41,312 bases of DNA, taken from contig JAEULA010000099.1 of assembly GCA_016793165.1 (NCBI GenBank), forward strand, positions 1 through 41,312, written 5' to 3'. A program made the translations under genes and the position numbers. Below the pieces are notes generated by a model. It searched no databases, was not told the origin of the DNA, and saw only the letters and a program-made list of their open reading frames with translations. Source of the DNA: Alphaproteobacteria bacterium. Its GTDB lineage: Bacteria > Pseudomonadota > Alphaproteobacteria > CACIAM-22H2. Positions within the stretch are counted from its first letter, which is position 1. Each line of letters begins with the position of its first letter. Shown one piece after another: positions 18,057-25,691 of this stretch.

Positions 18057-19632
18057 CCTTCCAGGAGTCGTACATCCATTCGGGCCGGTTCGAATGCGCC
18101 TGCACGCGGCGATTGGCGAAGGTCATGTTCTGCTTGTAGGCGAGCACCAGGACCGGCAGATCCTCGGCGGTGATCTTCTGCACGCGATGCAGCAGCGCGA
18201 CGCGCTTGGCCTGGTCGAGCTCGCGTCCGGCCTCCGCCACCAGCCGGTCGACCTCGGGATTGCTGTAGCCAGAGGCGTTGCGGAACGGCGTGCCCGTGAT
18301 GTTCTCGGTCGTGTAGAGCATCGTGCTGCGCATCAACGGATCGGCGTAGGACACGTTGTTGCTGACCGAGAGGTCGAAGGCGTAGCTCTGATAGATGTCG
18401 CGGATCGCGCCGGCGCGATCGGGCGTGAGGATCGTCGCCTTGATGCCGACGTCGCCGAGCGCCTGCTGGATGTACTGGCCGGTGCGGAGATTCTCCGGAT
18501 ACCAGGGCGCGGCGACGATGCGCAGTTCGAAGCGCGTCGCATTCCGGCTCGGGCGCTTGTGGCCGGCCTCGTCGAGCAGCGCCTCGGCGCGCTTCGGATC
18601 GAAGGCGAAGATCGGCACGTCCTTGGCATGGAAGCGCGGATAGGCATCGGACACGGTGCCGGTGGCGTGGCGGCCGAAGCCGTTCATGGCGACGTCGACG
18701 ACGAAGTTGCGGTCGATCGCATGCGCCACCGCCTGACGCACGCGCTTGTCGGCGAGCACGGCGTTGCGCGTGTTCATCTCGACGACCATGAATTCCTGCA
18801 GGCCGCCGCGATCGGTCGCGTCGAAGCGGCCGGTTCCGGCGAGCCGGCGCATCTCCGCGGCCGGGAAGGGCGAGCCGACGCCGAGCAGAACCTCGCCGGC
18901 CTCGAACGCCGCGGCGCGCGCCTGCGGGTCCTGCAGATAGCGGATGACGATCCCGTCGAGAAGCGGCGCGCTGGCGTCCCAGTAGGACTCGTTGCGCACG
19001 AGCTCGACATGCGAGCCGCGCCGCCATTCCTTGAACTTGAACGGCCCTGTGCCGATCGGCGCGTTGTTGCGCGGGTTCTGGCGCATGTCGCCCTCGGCAT
19101 AGAGATGCTTCGGGATGACCTGCGTCTCGGTGCCGCCGAGCGAGGCGAGGGCCAGGGTCTCCGGGGTCGGCTGGCCGAAGGTGATGCGCACGGTGTGCGC
19201 ATCGATCGCCTCGGCCGCGGCGATCGCGCGCAGCGCCGGGTTGCCCGCCGCCTTGCGCCAATGCTCGAGCGCGTTGAAGACGACGTCGTCGGCGGTGAAG
19301 GGCACATCGTCGTGCCACTTCGCCGCCGGGCGGAGATGGAAGACATAGCTGCGGCCGTCGGGCGCGCTTTCCCAGCGCTCGGCGAGCTGGCCCGTGAACT
19401 TCTCGCCGTCGTCGCGCACAAGGCGCTCGAGGATCTTGGTCGAGGCCAGCAGCGGATTCCCGCCGCCGCCGCCGGGCGCGAAGATCGTATGGGTCTCCGA
19501 GGTGTAGACCACCGTCAGCACGCCGCCGCGCCGCGGCGACGCGGATTGGCCCTGCGCGCGCGGGAGCGTCCCAGCTGCGAGGGCGAAGACGCCGGCTCCG
19601 GTGACGATGTTCCGGCGGTGAAGTCTCATCAT
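18037..19632 (-). CDS. Peptide-type ABC importer substrate-binding protein (family 5)
   Basis: Periplasmic binding protein of the DppA/OppA family (SBP_bac_5), 531 aa. The N-terminus MMRLHRRNIVTGAGVFALAA has a paired-arginine, Tat-like signal; cleavage is likely near QGQSA. Family hallmarks are AERWESAPDGRSYVFHLRPAAKW, VPFTADDVVFN, GTGPFKFKEW, RVRQAVAHAIDR and YQSYAFDLSVSNN. A GGGGA site lies five bases before the first of two adjacent ATGs (19632 and 19629), so the start could be either. It follows an AspA/AstE-like gene after about 90 bases and overlaps the next permease by 20 bases. The ligand is unknown; family members bind peptides, nickel-chelates, opines and sugars. Confidence 0.93.
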   Translation of the reverse strand: MMRLHRRNIVTGAGVFALAAGTLPRAQGQSASPRRGGVLTVVYTSETHTIFAPGGGGGNPLLASTKILERLVRDDGEKFTGQLAERWESAPDGRSYVFHLRPAAKWHDDVPFTADDVVFNALEHWRKAAGNPALRAIAAAEAIDAHTVRITFGQPTPETLALASLGGTETQVIPKHLYAEGDMRQNPRNNAPIGTGPFKFKEWRRGSHVELVRNESYWDASAPLLDGIVIRYLQDPQARAAAFEAGEVLLGVGSPFPAAEMRRLAGTGRFDATDRGGLQEFMVVEMNTRNAVLADKRVRQAVAHAIDRNFVVDVAMNGFGRHATGTVSDAYPRFHAKDVPIFAFDPKRAEALLDEAGHKRPSRNATRFELRIVAAPWYPENLRTGQYIQQALGDVGIKATILTPDRAGAIRDIYQSYAFDLSVSNNVSYADPLMRSTMLYTTENITGTPFRNASGYSNPEVDRLVAEAGRELDQAKRVALLHRVQKITAEDLPVLVLAYKQNMTFANRRVQAHSNRPEWMYDSWKDVWLQG

Positions 19633-19722
19633 GCTTTCCCCGTCAGCAACCCAGCCGCGCCGCAACGATGCGACGCGGGTCGACGATTTCACGAAACCCG
19701 GCGAGTGGCAATCGCGAGCCCC

Positions 19723-20718
19723 TCACGCGGCTGCATCGCGCGCGAGGATACCGGCCTCGCCGCCGCTTCGCGGACGCAGCCGCGGCAGCAGCAGATAGGT
19801 CGGGGCGAAGGGCGCGAGGATGCGGCGCGCGCCGTCCTCGGCGATGACCTCGCCCTTGTCGAAGCGCTGCAGGGCTTCGGGCGGGCGCAGGAACCGGAAG
19901 CCATCGCTTTCGGCCCGGATCATCTCCACCGCGATCACGTCGCGGCCGCGCGGCCGTCGGCCGCCCGGGGTTGCCGGTGGCGGCAACATCCCCGCGGCTG
20001 CAAGCAAGGCGTGCGTGATCCGGCGCGCATAGGCGTCGGTGCCCGGTCGATCATGCCGGCCGCACTCGACGACGAAGCCGGCACGCGTCGGCTCGCCGAG
20101 GAGGCCGGGCTGTTCGATGAGAAGCCGGCCGTCATGGACGGGATGCGCGAAGCGCACGCGGTGATGGTCGTGCGGCAGCGCCGGCAGCAGCGCGCGCGCG
20201 GCCGGCGTGTCATGGAACATCAGCAGCCGCGGGCCGGCGGTCGCCATCGAGTGCAGATCGATCAGCAGGTCGGCCTGCCGGCACAACGGCGCGATCGCGC
20301 GTGCGCGGCGGCTCTCGACCGTGTCGGCGCCGTCACCTGCCAGACGCGCCGCACTCCAGAGGCGGTTCATGTCCTCCTCGGCGAAGCGACCGGCCTGCGG
20401 CTGGCCCGGGACACGGCGCGCATGGCCGGCGACATTGGCCGCGATCATCGTGATGCGGCCGCGCAGGATCGCATCGCGTTCGGCGAGGACCGACCGGATC
20501 GCGGAAAGACCGCAGGTCTCGTTGCCGTGGATGATGGCGACGATCACCGCATGCGGGCCCGGCCGGCCGCTGTCGATCCGCATCGCCTGTTCGACCCCCT
20601 CGACGACGCCGTCGCGCAGCGCAGCGGGGATGCGGCCACGCAGTCCGGCCGCCGACGGCGCGTCTTGCCCGCTCGGCGCATCTTCCCTAACAGTCTGTCC
20701 CGTCGAGTTCGCTGCCAT
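19723..20718 (-). CDS. Succinylglutamate desuccinylase/aspartoacylase-family zinc deacylase
   Basis: Predicted cytoplasmic zinc enzyme of the AspA/AstE branch of M14, 331 aa. Zinc and catalytic motifs are present: H64 and E67 in IHGNE, the DMNR element at 116-119, H156 in DLHS and E218 in VVECG. Family members remove an acyl group from an N-acyl amino acid or similar amide. It stands first in the operon, ahead of the complete peptide-type importer, which suggests it processes the imported compound. The start at 20718 has only a weak ribosome-binding site. An ATG at 20580 (residue 47) with GAGGGGG upstream is a possible shorter start that would still keep the zinc motif. It is divergent from the MDR gene with only 27 bases between starts. 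Confidence 0.85.
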   Translation of the reverse strand: MAANSTGQTVREDAPSGQDAPSAAGLRGRIPAALRDGVVEGVEQAMRIDSGRPGPHAVIVAIIHGNETCGLSAIRSVLAERDAILRGRITMIAANVAGHARRVPGQPQAGRFAEEDMNRLWSAARLAGDGADTVESRRARAIAPLCRQADLLIDLHSMATAGPRLLMFHDTPAARALLPALPHDHHRVRFAHPVHDGRLLIEQPGLLGEPTRAGFVVECGRHDRPGTDAYARRITHALLAAAGMLPPPATPGGRRPRGRDVIAVEMIRAESDGFRFLRPPEALQRFDKGEVIAEDGARRILAPFAPTYLLLPRLRPRSGGEAGILARDAAA

Positions 20719-20732
20719 GGCCCGTCGTCATC

Positions 20733-20738
20733 GAGGAG
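20733..20738 (+). promoter_or_regulatory. Ribosome-binding site that fixes a GTG start
   Basis: GAGGAG lies seven bases before the GTG at 20746. It supports starting the MDR gene there. The much longer open frame on this strand reaches back to 17905 and is antisense to the deacylase, binding-protein and permease genes. Confidence 0.8.
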
Positions 20739-20745
20739 TGCGTTC

Positions 20746-21756
20746 GTGAAAGCCGTCGTCCTGCGTCAACACGGTACCATCGATCAGCTGCGCGTCGAGA
20801 CCGGCTACGAGCCCAAGCCGCTCGGACCCGACGACGTGCTGCTGCGCGTCGGCGCCTGCTCGCTCAACTACCACGACGTGTTCACGATCCGCGGCATGCC
20901 CGGCATCAAGCTCGAGCTGCCGGTCGTGGTCGGCAACGACCTCGCCGGTGAGATCGTGCAGCTCGGCGCGAAGGTCGAAGGCTGGGCGATCGGCGAGCGC
21001 GTGCTGCTCAATCCCGTCTATCCCGGCCGCGGCCTGATGGGCGAGATGCTCGATGGCGGACTCGCCGAGTTCTGCCGCGCCCATCACAGCCAGCTGATCC
21101 GTCTGCCGGCATCGGTCAGCTTCGCCGACGCGGCGGCACTGCCCGTCGCCTACGGCACCGCGCATCGCATGATGCACGCGATCGGGCAGGTGAAGCCCGG
21201 CGAGCGCGTGCTCATCCTCGGCGCGAGCGGCGGCGTGGGCACGTGCTGCGTAATGCTCGCGAAGTTGCGCGGCTGCGAGGTGATCGCCTGCGCCGCCGGC
21301 GAGGCGAAGGCCGAACGCCTGCGCGCGCTGGGCGCGGACCACGTCATCGACTACGTCGCCAAGGACTTCATGAAGGAGGTCTGGCGCCTGTTCGGCAAGC
21401 CGGATCGCCGCGCCTATGAAGGCGGCGTCGACGTGGTGGTCAACTACACCGGCGGCGACACCTGGGTGCCGTCGCTGCGCGCGCTCAAGAAGGGCGGCCG
21501 GCTGCTGTGCTGCGGCGCGACCGCCGGCTTCGATCCGAAGGACGATCTGCGCTTCGTCTGGACCTACGAACTGCAGGTCCTCGGCTCCAACGGCTGGAAG
21601 CGGGAGGATCTCACGGCGCTGCTCGACCTCGTGGAGAGCGGCCGTATGAAGCCAGTCATCGATCGGCACTACGCGCTCGACGACGGCGTCGTCGCGTTGA
21701 AGGCACTCGAGGATCGCGCCTTTTTCGGCAAGATCATCGTGGCGCCGCCAGGCTAG
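20746..21756 (+). CDS. Medium-chain dehydrogenase/reductase, quinone-oxidoreductase-like
   Basis: NAD(P)H-dependent MDR enzyme, 336 aa, starting at GTG. The N-terminal catalytic domain has N41 and the sequence VVGND where zinc alcohol dehydrogenases have a catalytic Cys and GHE, and there is no four-cysteine lobe. It is therefore probably zinc-free, like quinone oxidoreductase and enoyl reductases. The nucleotide motif GASGGVG is at residues 159-165, and the C-terminus DRHYALDDGVVALKALEDRAFFGKIIV is typical. It is divergent from the deacylase gene and converges on the VOC gene with a 4-base stop-codon overlap. A role in reducing an enone or enoyl intermediate is possible but not shown. Confidence 0.9.
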   Translation: MKAVVLRQHGTIDQLRVETGYEPKPLGPDDVLLRVGACSLNYHDVFTIRGMPGIKLELPVVVGNDLAGEIVQLGAKVEGWAIGERVLLNPVYPGRGLMGEMLDGGLAEFCRAHHSQLIRLPASVSFADAAALPVAYGTAHRMMHAIGQVKPGERVLILGASGGVGTCCVMLAKLRGCEVIACAAGEAKAERLRALGADHVIDYVAKDFMKEVWRLFGKPDRRAYEGGVDVVVNYTGGDTWVPSLRALKKGGRLLCCGATAGFDPKDDLRFVWTYELQVLGSNGWKREDLTALLDLVESGRMKPVIDRHYALDDGVVALKALEDRAFFGKIIVAPPG

Positions 21757-22586
21757 GCGTCGCCGCCCGTCAGCGCGATGTCGACGCCATGGACCGCGAG
21801 GGAGATCGAGCGCGGCGCCGGTTCGGTCACGGCGATGCCGAGGCCGCGGGCGGCGGCGGCAACGGCGGCGATATCGGCGCCGGCGATCGCCAGTCGCGGC
21901 GCCACCATCTGGCCCGGCGGCCGCAGACGGGACCGGTGCGCGAGCGCTGGGACGATCTCGATCACGACGCCGCCGGCGTCCAGTCTCGCGGCGTTGCCCT
22001 CGTCGCGCCGGACCAGTCCGAGCGCCACCGCGCGCTCGGCGTCGATGACGGCGGCGGTGTCGCCGATCACCGTGAGGCCGGCGAGGCGCCGGGCCCCGTT
22101 GGCGTGGCGCAGCAGCGGCGCGGCATAGACGTGCTCCCGGTCCAGGTGCTCGCAGAAGAAGACGCGGCCCGGCAGGATCGGCTGGCCCTTCACGCGGCAG
22201 ACGCGGAAGCGGACCTCGCGCACCCCCGATGGCGTCTCCATCGCGCGGCTGCCGGTGACCGGGGCGCCGTCGGCGGCATCCCAGCGCGCCAGCACGCCAT
22301 GACAACGATCGGTGTCGTCCGGCGCCAGGGCGATGGCGCTGATGCCTTCGCCGGCGTCGAGGAACTCGCGCAGGAAGCTCTCGCGGCTGTCCGGCGTGTC
22401 GAGCGCCAGCAACTCGATATAGCCGTTGGCGAACATGATGCAGGCATTCGCCGTGCCGCGCGCGGGGTGGCGGCCCGGCGGGGAGAGGGTGAAGCCGAGC
22501 GCGCGGAAGGTTGCCGAGGCGGTCGCGAGGTCGCGCACGGCAAGGATGCAATGATCGAAGTTGCAGACCGGGGTGGATGGCGGCAT
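21753..22586 (-). CDS. VOC-superfamily protein (glyoxalase-like domain)
   Basis: Protein of 277 aa with the vicinal-oxygen-chelate fold, most like the Glyoxalase_3 group. A first beta-alpha-beta module begins FDHCILAVRDLATASATFRALGFTL, and the metal-position glutamate is probably in NGYIELLAL. A second module starts near residue 165 (GLTVIGDTAAVIDAERAVALGL) with a possible ligand in GGVVIEIVPA. No signal peptide is seen. Functions in this group vary (lyases, dioxygenase-like, lactone or antibiotic binding), so no reaction is assigned. It is divergent from the thioesterase/acyl-CoA synthetase operon, with about 70 bases between starts, and may belong to the same pathway. Confidence 0.85.
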   Translation of the reverse strand: MPPSTPVCNFDHCILAVRDLATASATFRALGFTLSPPGRHPARGTANACIMFANGYIELLALDTPDSRESFLREFLDAGEGISAIALAPDDTDRCHGVLARWDAADGAPVTGSRAMETPSGVREVRFRVCRVKGQPILPGRVFFCEHLDREHVYAAPLLRHANGARRLAGLTVIGDTAAVIDAERAVALGLVRRDEGNAARLDAGGVVIEIVPALAHRSRLRPPGQMVAPRLAIAGADIAAVAAAARGLGIAVTEPAPRSISLAVHGVDIALTGGDA

Positions 22587-22645
22587 GGCTTGCCTGGGGC
22601 GCGGCGACGCGCAGTCGGGGATGATCGCGGGGCGGGACGAGGATG

Positions 22646-22650
22646 AAGGA
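22646..22650 (+). promoter_or_regulatory. Ribosome-binding site deciding the thioesterase start
   Basis: AAGGA lies seven bases before the ATG at 22658 and sits inside the reading frame that begins at an earlier ATG (22643). The earlier ATG has only a GAGG touching it, too close to work well, so 22658 is the preferred start. Confidence 0.6.
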
Positions 22651-22657
22651 CGGCAGG

Positions 22658-23071
22658 ATGACGAACAAGCTGAGCTTCGAGGCGCTCGACGAGATGGTGC
22701 GCCGGGCGCCCTTCCATCGCTGGCTCGCCGTCGAGCTCGCTGCGCTCAACGACGAGGACATCGTCATCCGAATGCCGCGACGCGAGGAGATGGTCTCCTC
22801 GGTAACCCACGGCTACATTCACGGCGGCGTGCTCGCCTCGCTGGTCGACCTGACCGCGGTGTTCGCCATCGCGGCGAAACTCGGACGCGGCGCGCCCACC
22901 GTCGACCTGCGCGTCGACTACCATCGCCCGGCGATCACGACGGAGCTGCGTGCGATCGGCCGTGTCATCCGCCTGGGCCGCACGATCGCGACGGCCGAGG
23001 CCACGGTCCTCGATGCCGACGGGGCGCTGGTCGCGAGCGGGCGGGGCGCCTTCCTGCCGCCGTCGGCGTGA
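22658..23071 (+). CDS. PaaI-type hotdog thioesterase
   Basis: Small acyl-CoA thioesterase-like protein, 137 aa from the preferred ATG (142 from 22643). The hotdog motif HGGVLASLVD is at residues 55-64, with D64 in the position of the usual acidic catalytic residue. VDLRVDYHRPA and GRTIATAEATVLDADGALVASGRGAFL form the later strands. Proteins of this type hydrolyse aromatic or medium-chain acyl-CoA and often release CoA from stalled intermediates. It is the first gene of a plus-strand operon with an acyl-CoA synthetase 12 bases downstream and a DUF2817 hydrolase after that. Confidence 0.9.
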   Translation: MTNKLSFEALDEMVRRAPFHRWLAVELAALNDEDIVIRMPRREEMVSSVTHGYIHGGVLASLVDLTAVFAIAAKLGRGAPTVDLRVDYHRPAITTELRAIGRVIRLGRTIATAEATVLDADGALVASGRGAFLPPSA

Positions 23072-23083
23072 GGGAGGCGCACG

Positions 23084-24607
23084 ATGGAAAATCCCGGCGC
23101 CATCTTCGCTCCCCACCGCGAGAGCGATCGCGTCGCGGTCGTCGATCTCACCGGCGGCGGCATGCGCGAGGTTCGCTACCGCGAGCTGGCGGCGGGATGC
23201 GAGGCGGTGGCGCGCGGCCTGCGCCGGGCCGGCCTCGGCGCCGGGGCGCGCATCGGCATCCTGTCGGGCAATGCCATCGCCTTCTACGAGACGTTCTTTG
23301 GCGCGATGCTCGCCGGCGCGATCGCGCTGCCCTTCAATCTGCGCCTCGCCGACGACGCGTTGGCGGCGCTGGTCGCGCATAACGACGTCGACCTCCTCTT
23401 CGTCGACGCCCCGAACGCCGGGCGGCTGCCCGCCGGCGCGGCGAAGCGCATGGTCGTCTTCGGTGCGGCCGGTCCCGCCGGCTACGAGGCCTTCGTCGAT
23501 CGCGGTCCCTTCGACGCGGTCGCGGTTCCCGACGATGCGCCGCTGCTGCAGCCCTTCACCTCCGGCACCACGGGCCTGCCGAAGGGGATCGTGCTGAGCG
23601 CCGGTGCCGTGCGCTGGGCGATGCGCCAGATGCTGCCGGCGGGACGCGCGCCGGATCCCACCACCGTGGTCAGCGTCGCGCACCCGCTCTATCACAAGAA
23701 TGCCATGCTCGGCAGCAAGGGCGCGTTCCTCAACGGCGGGCGCGTCGTGATGATGGAGCGCTTCGACCCGGAGCGCTTCGTCGACGCGATCGGCCGCCAC
23801 GGCATCACCAAGGTGCACACCGTGCCGACGATGATGGCGCGGATCATGGCGCAACCCGATCTGGTGGCGCGCATCGATCAGAGTTCCATCCGCGAGGTCC
23901 ATATGGGCTCGGCGCCGGTCTCCGAACGGCTGTTCGAGGAGATCCGTGCCGCCTTCCCGAAGGCCAATGTCCGCATCAGCTACGGCGTCACCGAGGCGGG
24001 CCCGATGCAGTTCGGCGAGCATCCTTCGGCCAAGAAGCGACCGCCGCGCTCGATCGGCTACCCGCTGCCCGAGGTGCAGGTCCGCCTCGTCGGCGGCGCC
24101 TCGCCCGACGAGGGCGTGCTGCTGATCAAGAATGCCGGCGTGATGCGCGGCTACTACAAGGCGCCGGAGCAGAGCGCCGCGCGCTTCGACGCCGAGGGCT
24201 GGTACGTGACCGGCGACATCCTGCGGCGCGACGCCGAGGGCTTCTTCTATTTCGTCGGCCGCGACGACGACATGATGGTGGTGAACGGCACCAATCTCTA
24301 TCCGGCCACGGTCGAGGAGACGCTGCTGCGCCATCCCGGAATCGCGGCGGCGGCCGTGGTCGCCGTGAACGACGACGTGCGCGGCCACGTGCCCGTCGCC
24401 TTCGTCGTCGCGCGGCCGGGCGTCGCACTCGATCCGGCCGAGATCCAGGCGCATTGCCTGGCGCGCGCACCGGCCTACCAGCATCCGCGCCTGGTGCGGG
24501 TGGTCGAGGAATTGCCGCTCGCCGGCACCAACAAGGTCGATGTCCGGCGACTGCGCGCGATCGCGGGCGAAGCCTGGGCCGCGGCGCATGCGACGGGCCG
24601 CGGATGA
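23084..24607 (+). CDS. Acyl-CoA synthetase (AMP-forming, class I adenylate-forming)
   Basis: Adenylate-forming ligase, 507 aa, that activates a carboxylic acid to acyl-AMP and then acyl-CoA. The phosphate loop TSGTTGLPKG is at about 159-168. SYGVTEAGP is near 300, YVTGDILRRDAEGFFYFVGR near 372, the hinge MMVVNGTNLYPATVEE follows, and the catalytic lysine is K484 in TNKVDV. All core motifs are present. GGGAGG lies six bases before the ATG, immediately after the thioesterase stop. The stop overlaps the DUF2817 start as ATGA. The acid substrate is not predictable here; aryl, medium-chain and carnitine-like acids are all possible. Confidence 0.93.
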   Translation: MENPGAIFAPHRESDRVAVVDLTGGGMREVRYRELAAGCEAVARGLRRAGLGAGARIGILSGNAIAFYETFFGAMLAGAIALPFNLRLADDALAALVAHNDVDLLFVDAPNAGRLPAGAAKRMVVFGAAGPAGYEAFVDRGPFDAVAVPDDAPLLQPFTSGTTGLPKGIVLSAGAVRWAMRQMLPAGRAPDPTTVVSVAHPLYHKNAMLGSKGAFLNGGRVVMMERFDPERFVDAIGRHGITKVHTVPTMMARIMAQPDLVARIDQSSIREVHMGSAPVSERLFEEIRAAFPKANVRISYGVTEAGPMQFGEHPSAKKRPPRSIGYPLPEVQVRLVGGASPDEGVLLIKNAGVMRGYYKAPEQSAARFDAEGWYVTGDILRRDAEGFFYFVGRDDDMMVVNGTNLYPATVEETLLRHPGIAAAAVVAVNDDVRGHVPVAFVVARPGVALDPAEIQAHCLARAPAYQHPRLVRVVEELPLAGTNKVDVRRLRAIAGEAWAAAHATGRG

Positions 24608-25686
24608 GCTTCCCCGAGTCCTACGGCGCAGCCCGCGCGTCTTTCCTCGCCGCCGCCGCCGGTGCGCAAGCGCGGATCGAGACGCATGTCCTCGTCGACC
24701 GTCGCGGTCGCGACGGCGAAGAGCTCGCGATCGACGTCGCGCGCGTCGGTCCGGCGCGCGACGTTCCGGCGCTGCTCGTCATCTCCGGCCTGCACGGCGT
24801 CGAGGGCTTCGCCGGATCCGTCGTGCAGACGCGTTGGCTGCGGCGCATCGCCGCGAGCGCGCCGCCGCGCGACCATGGGCTCGTGCTCGTCCACGCCGCC
24901 AATCCCTACGGCTTCTCCTGGTCGACGCGCGGAGACGAGAACAATGTCGACCTCAATCGCAATCTGCACGCCGACTATGCCGGTCTGCCCACGAATGACG
25001 GCTACGACGCGATCCATCCGATCCTTGCCACGCCCGCTTGGTCGCCTGAAGTCCTGGCCCGTCAGGACGCGGCGCTCGCGGCCTATGCCGAGACGCATGG
25101 TGCCCAGGCGCTGACGACGGCGCTGTTCGGCGGGCAGCACCGCCACGCCGACGGACTCGGCTTCGGCGGTCGTGCGCGGAGCTGGTCGGTGGGCGTGCTC
25201 GTCGCGCTCGCGGACGCGATCGCCGCGACGCATCGCGGGCTGGCGATCCTCGATCTGCACACCGGCGTGGCGCGCTACGGCGAGGCGGTCGTGCTGCCGT
25301 TCAGCGACATGCGCAACGACGCTGCGCGACTTCTGCTCACGGCGCGCGGCGACGCGCGTTTCTCGCTCGGTGCCGCGGGGCTGGCGCGCATGACGGGCAT
25401 CGTCGCGGCGGGGCTGGCGCAACGCGCGGCGCCTTCGCCGGCGCTGGCCGCGGTGCTGGAATTCGGCACCGTCGATCGCGTCGCGATCCGGCGCGCGCTG
25501 CGCATCGATCTCGCCCTGCGCTTCCGGCCGCCATCCGACGCGGGCGAGGAGGCGCGCGCGCGGCGCGAGGTGCTCGCGGCCTTCTATCCGCCCGATCCGG
25601 GGTGGCGCGGCGCGCTGCTCTCGCTTGCCGACGCCCTGATCGAAGGCGCAGGCGCGCCGGGCGCCGTCGTCGCCGCGCTGGCGTAG
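24604..25686 (+). CDS. DUF2817 family zinc hydrolase (M14 carboxypeptidase-like), copy 2
   Basis: Second DUF2817 protein of the window, 360 aa, cytoplasmic. It repeats the motifs of the 3516-4625 product at matching positions: H64 and E67 in GLHGVEG, DLNRN at 116-120, H219 in DLHTG and E286 in LEFGT. Its N-terminus (ESYGAARASFLAAA) also parallels the first copy. The start overlaps the acyl-CoA synthetase stop as ATGA, which is why the longer open frame is not used. This links amide hydrolysis with acid activation: it could free the acid that the synthetase then activates (inference). The stop lies five bases from the convergent importer ATPase gene at 25692-26678. Confidence 0.87.
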   Translation: MSFPESYGAARASFLAAAAGAQARIETHVLVDRRGRDGEELAIDVARVGPARDVPALLVISGLHGVEGFAGSVVQTRWLRRIAASAPPRDHGLVLVHAANPYGFSWSTRGDENNVDLNRNLHADYAGLPTNDGYDAIHPILATPAWSPEVLARQDAALAAYAETHGAQALTTALFGGQHRHADGLGFGGRARSWSVGVLVALADAIAATHRGLAILDLHTGVARYGEAVVLPFSDMRNDAARLLLTARGDARFSLGAAGLARMTGIVAAGLAQRAAPSPALAAVLEFGTVDRVAIRRALRIDLALRFRPPSDAGEEARARREVLAAFYPPDPGWRGALLSLADALIEGAGAPGAVVAALA

Positions 25687-25691
25687 CGCGG

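Noticed and set aside
17905..20745. Plus-strand open frame of nearly 950 codons joined to the front of the MDR gene
   Set aside because: It is antisense to the permease, binding-protein and deacylase genes, is rich in Arg/Gly/Ala/His of the kind produced by reading G/C-rich genes backwards, and has no domain. The MDR gene has its own ribosome-binding site and GTG start at 20746.
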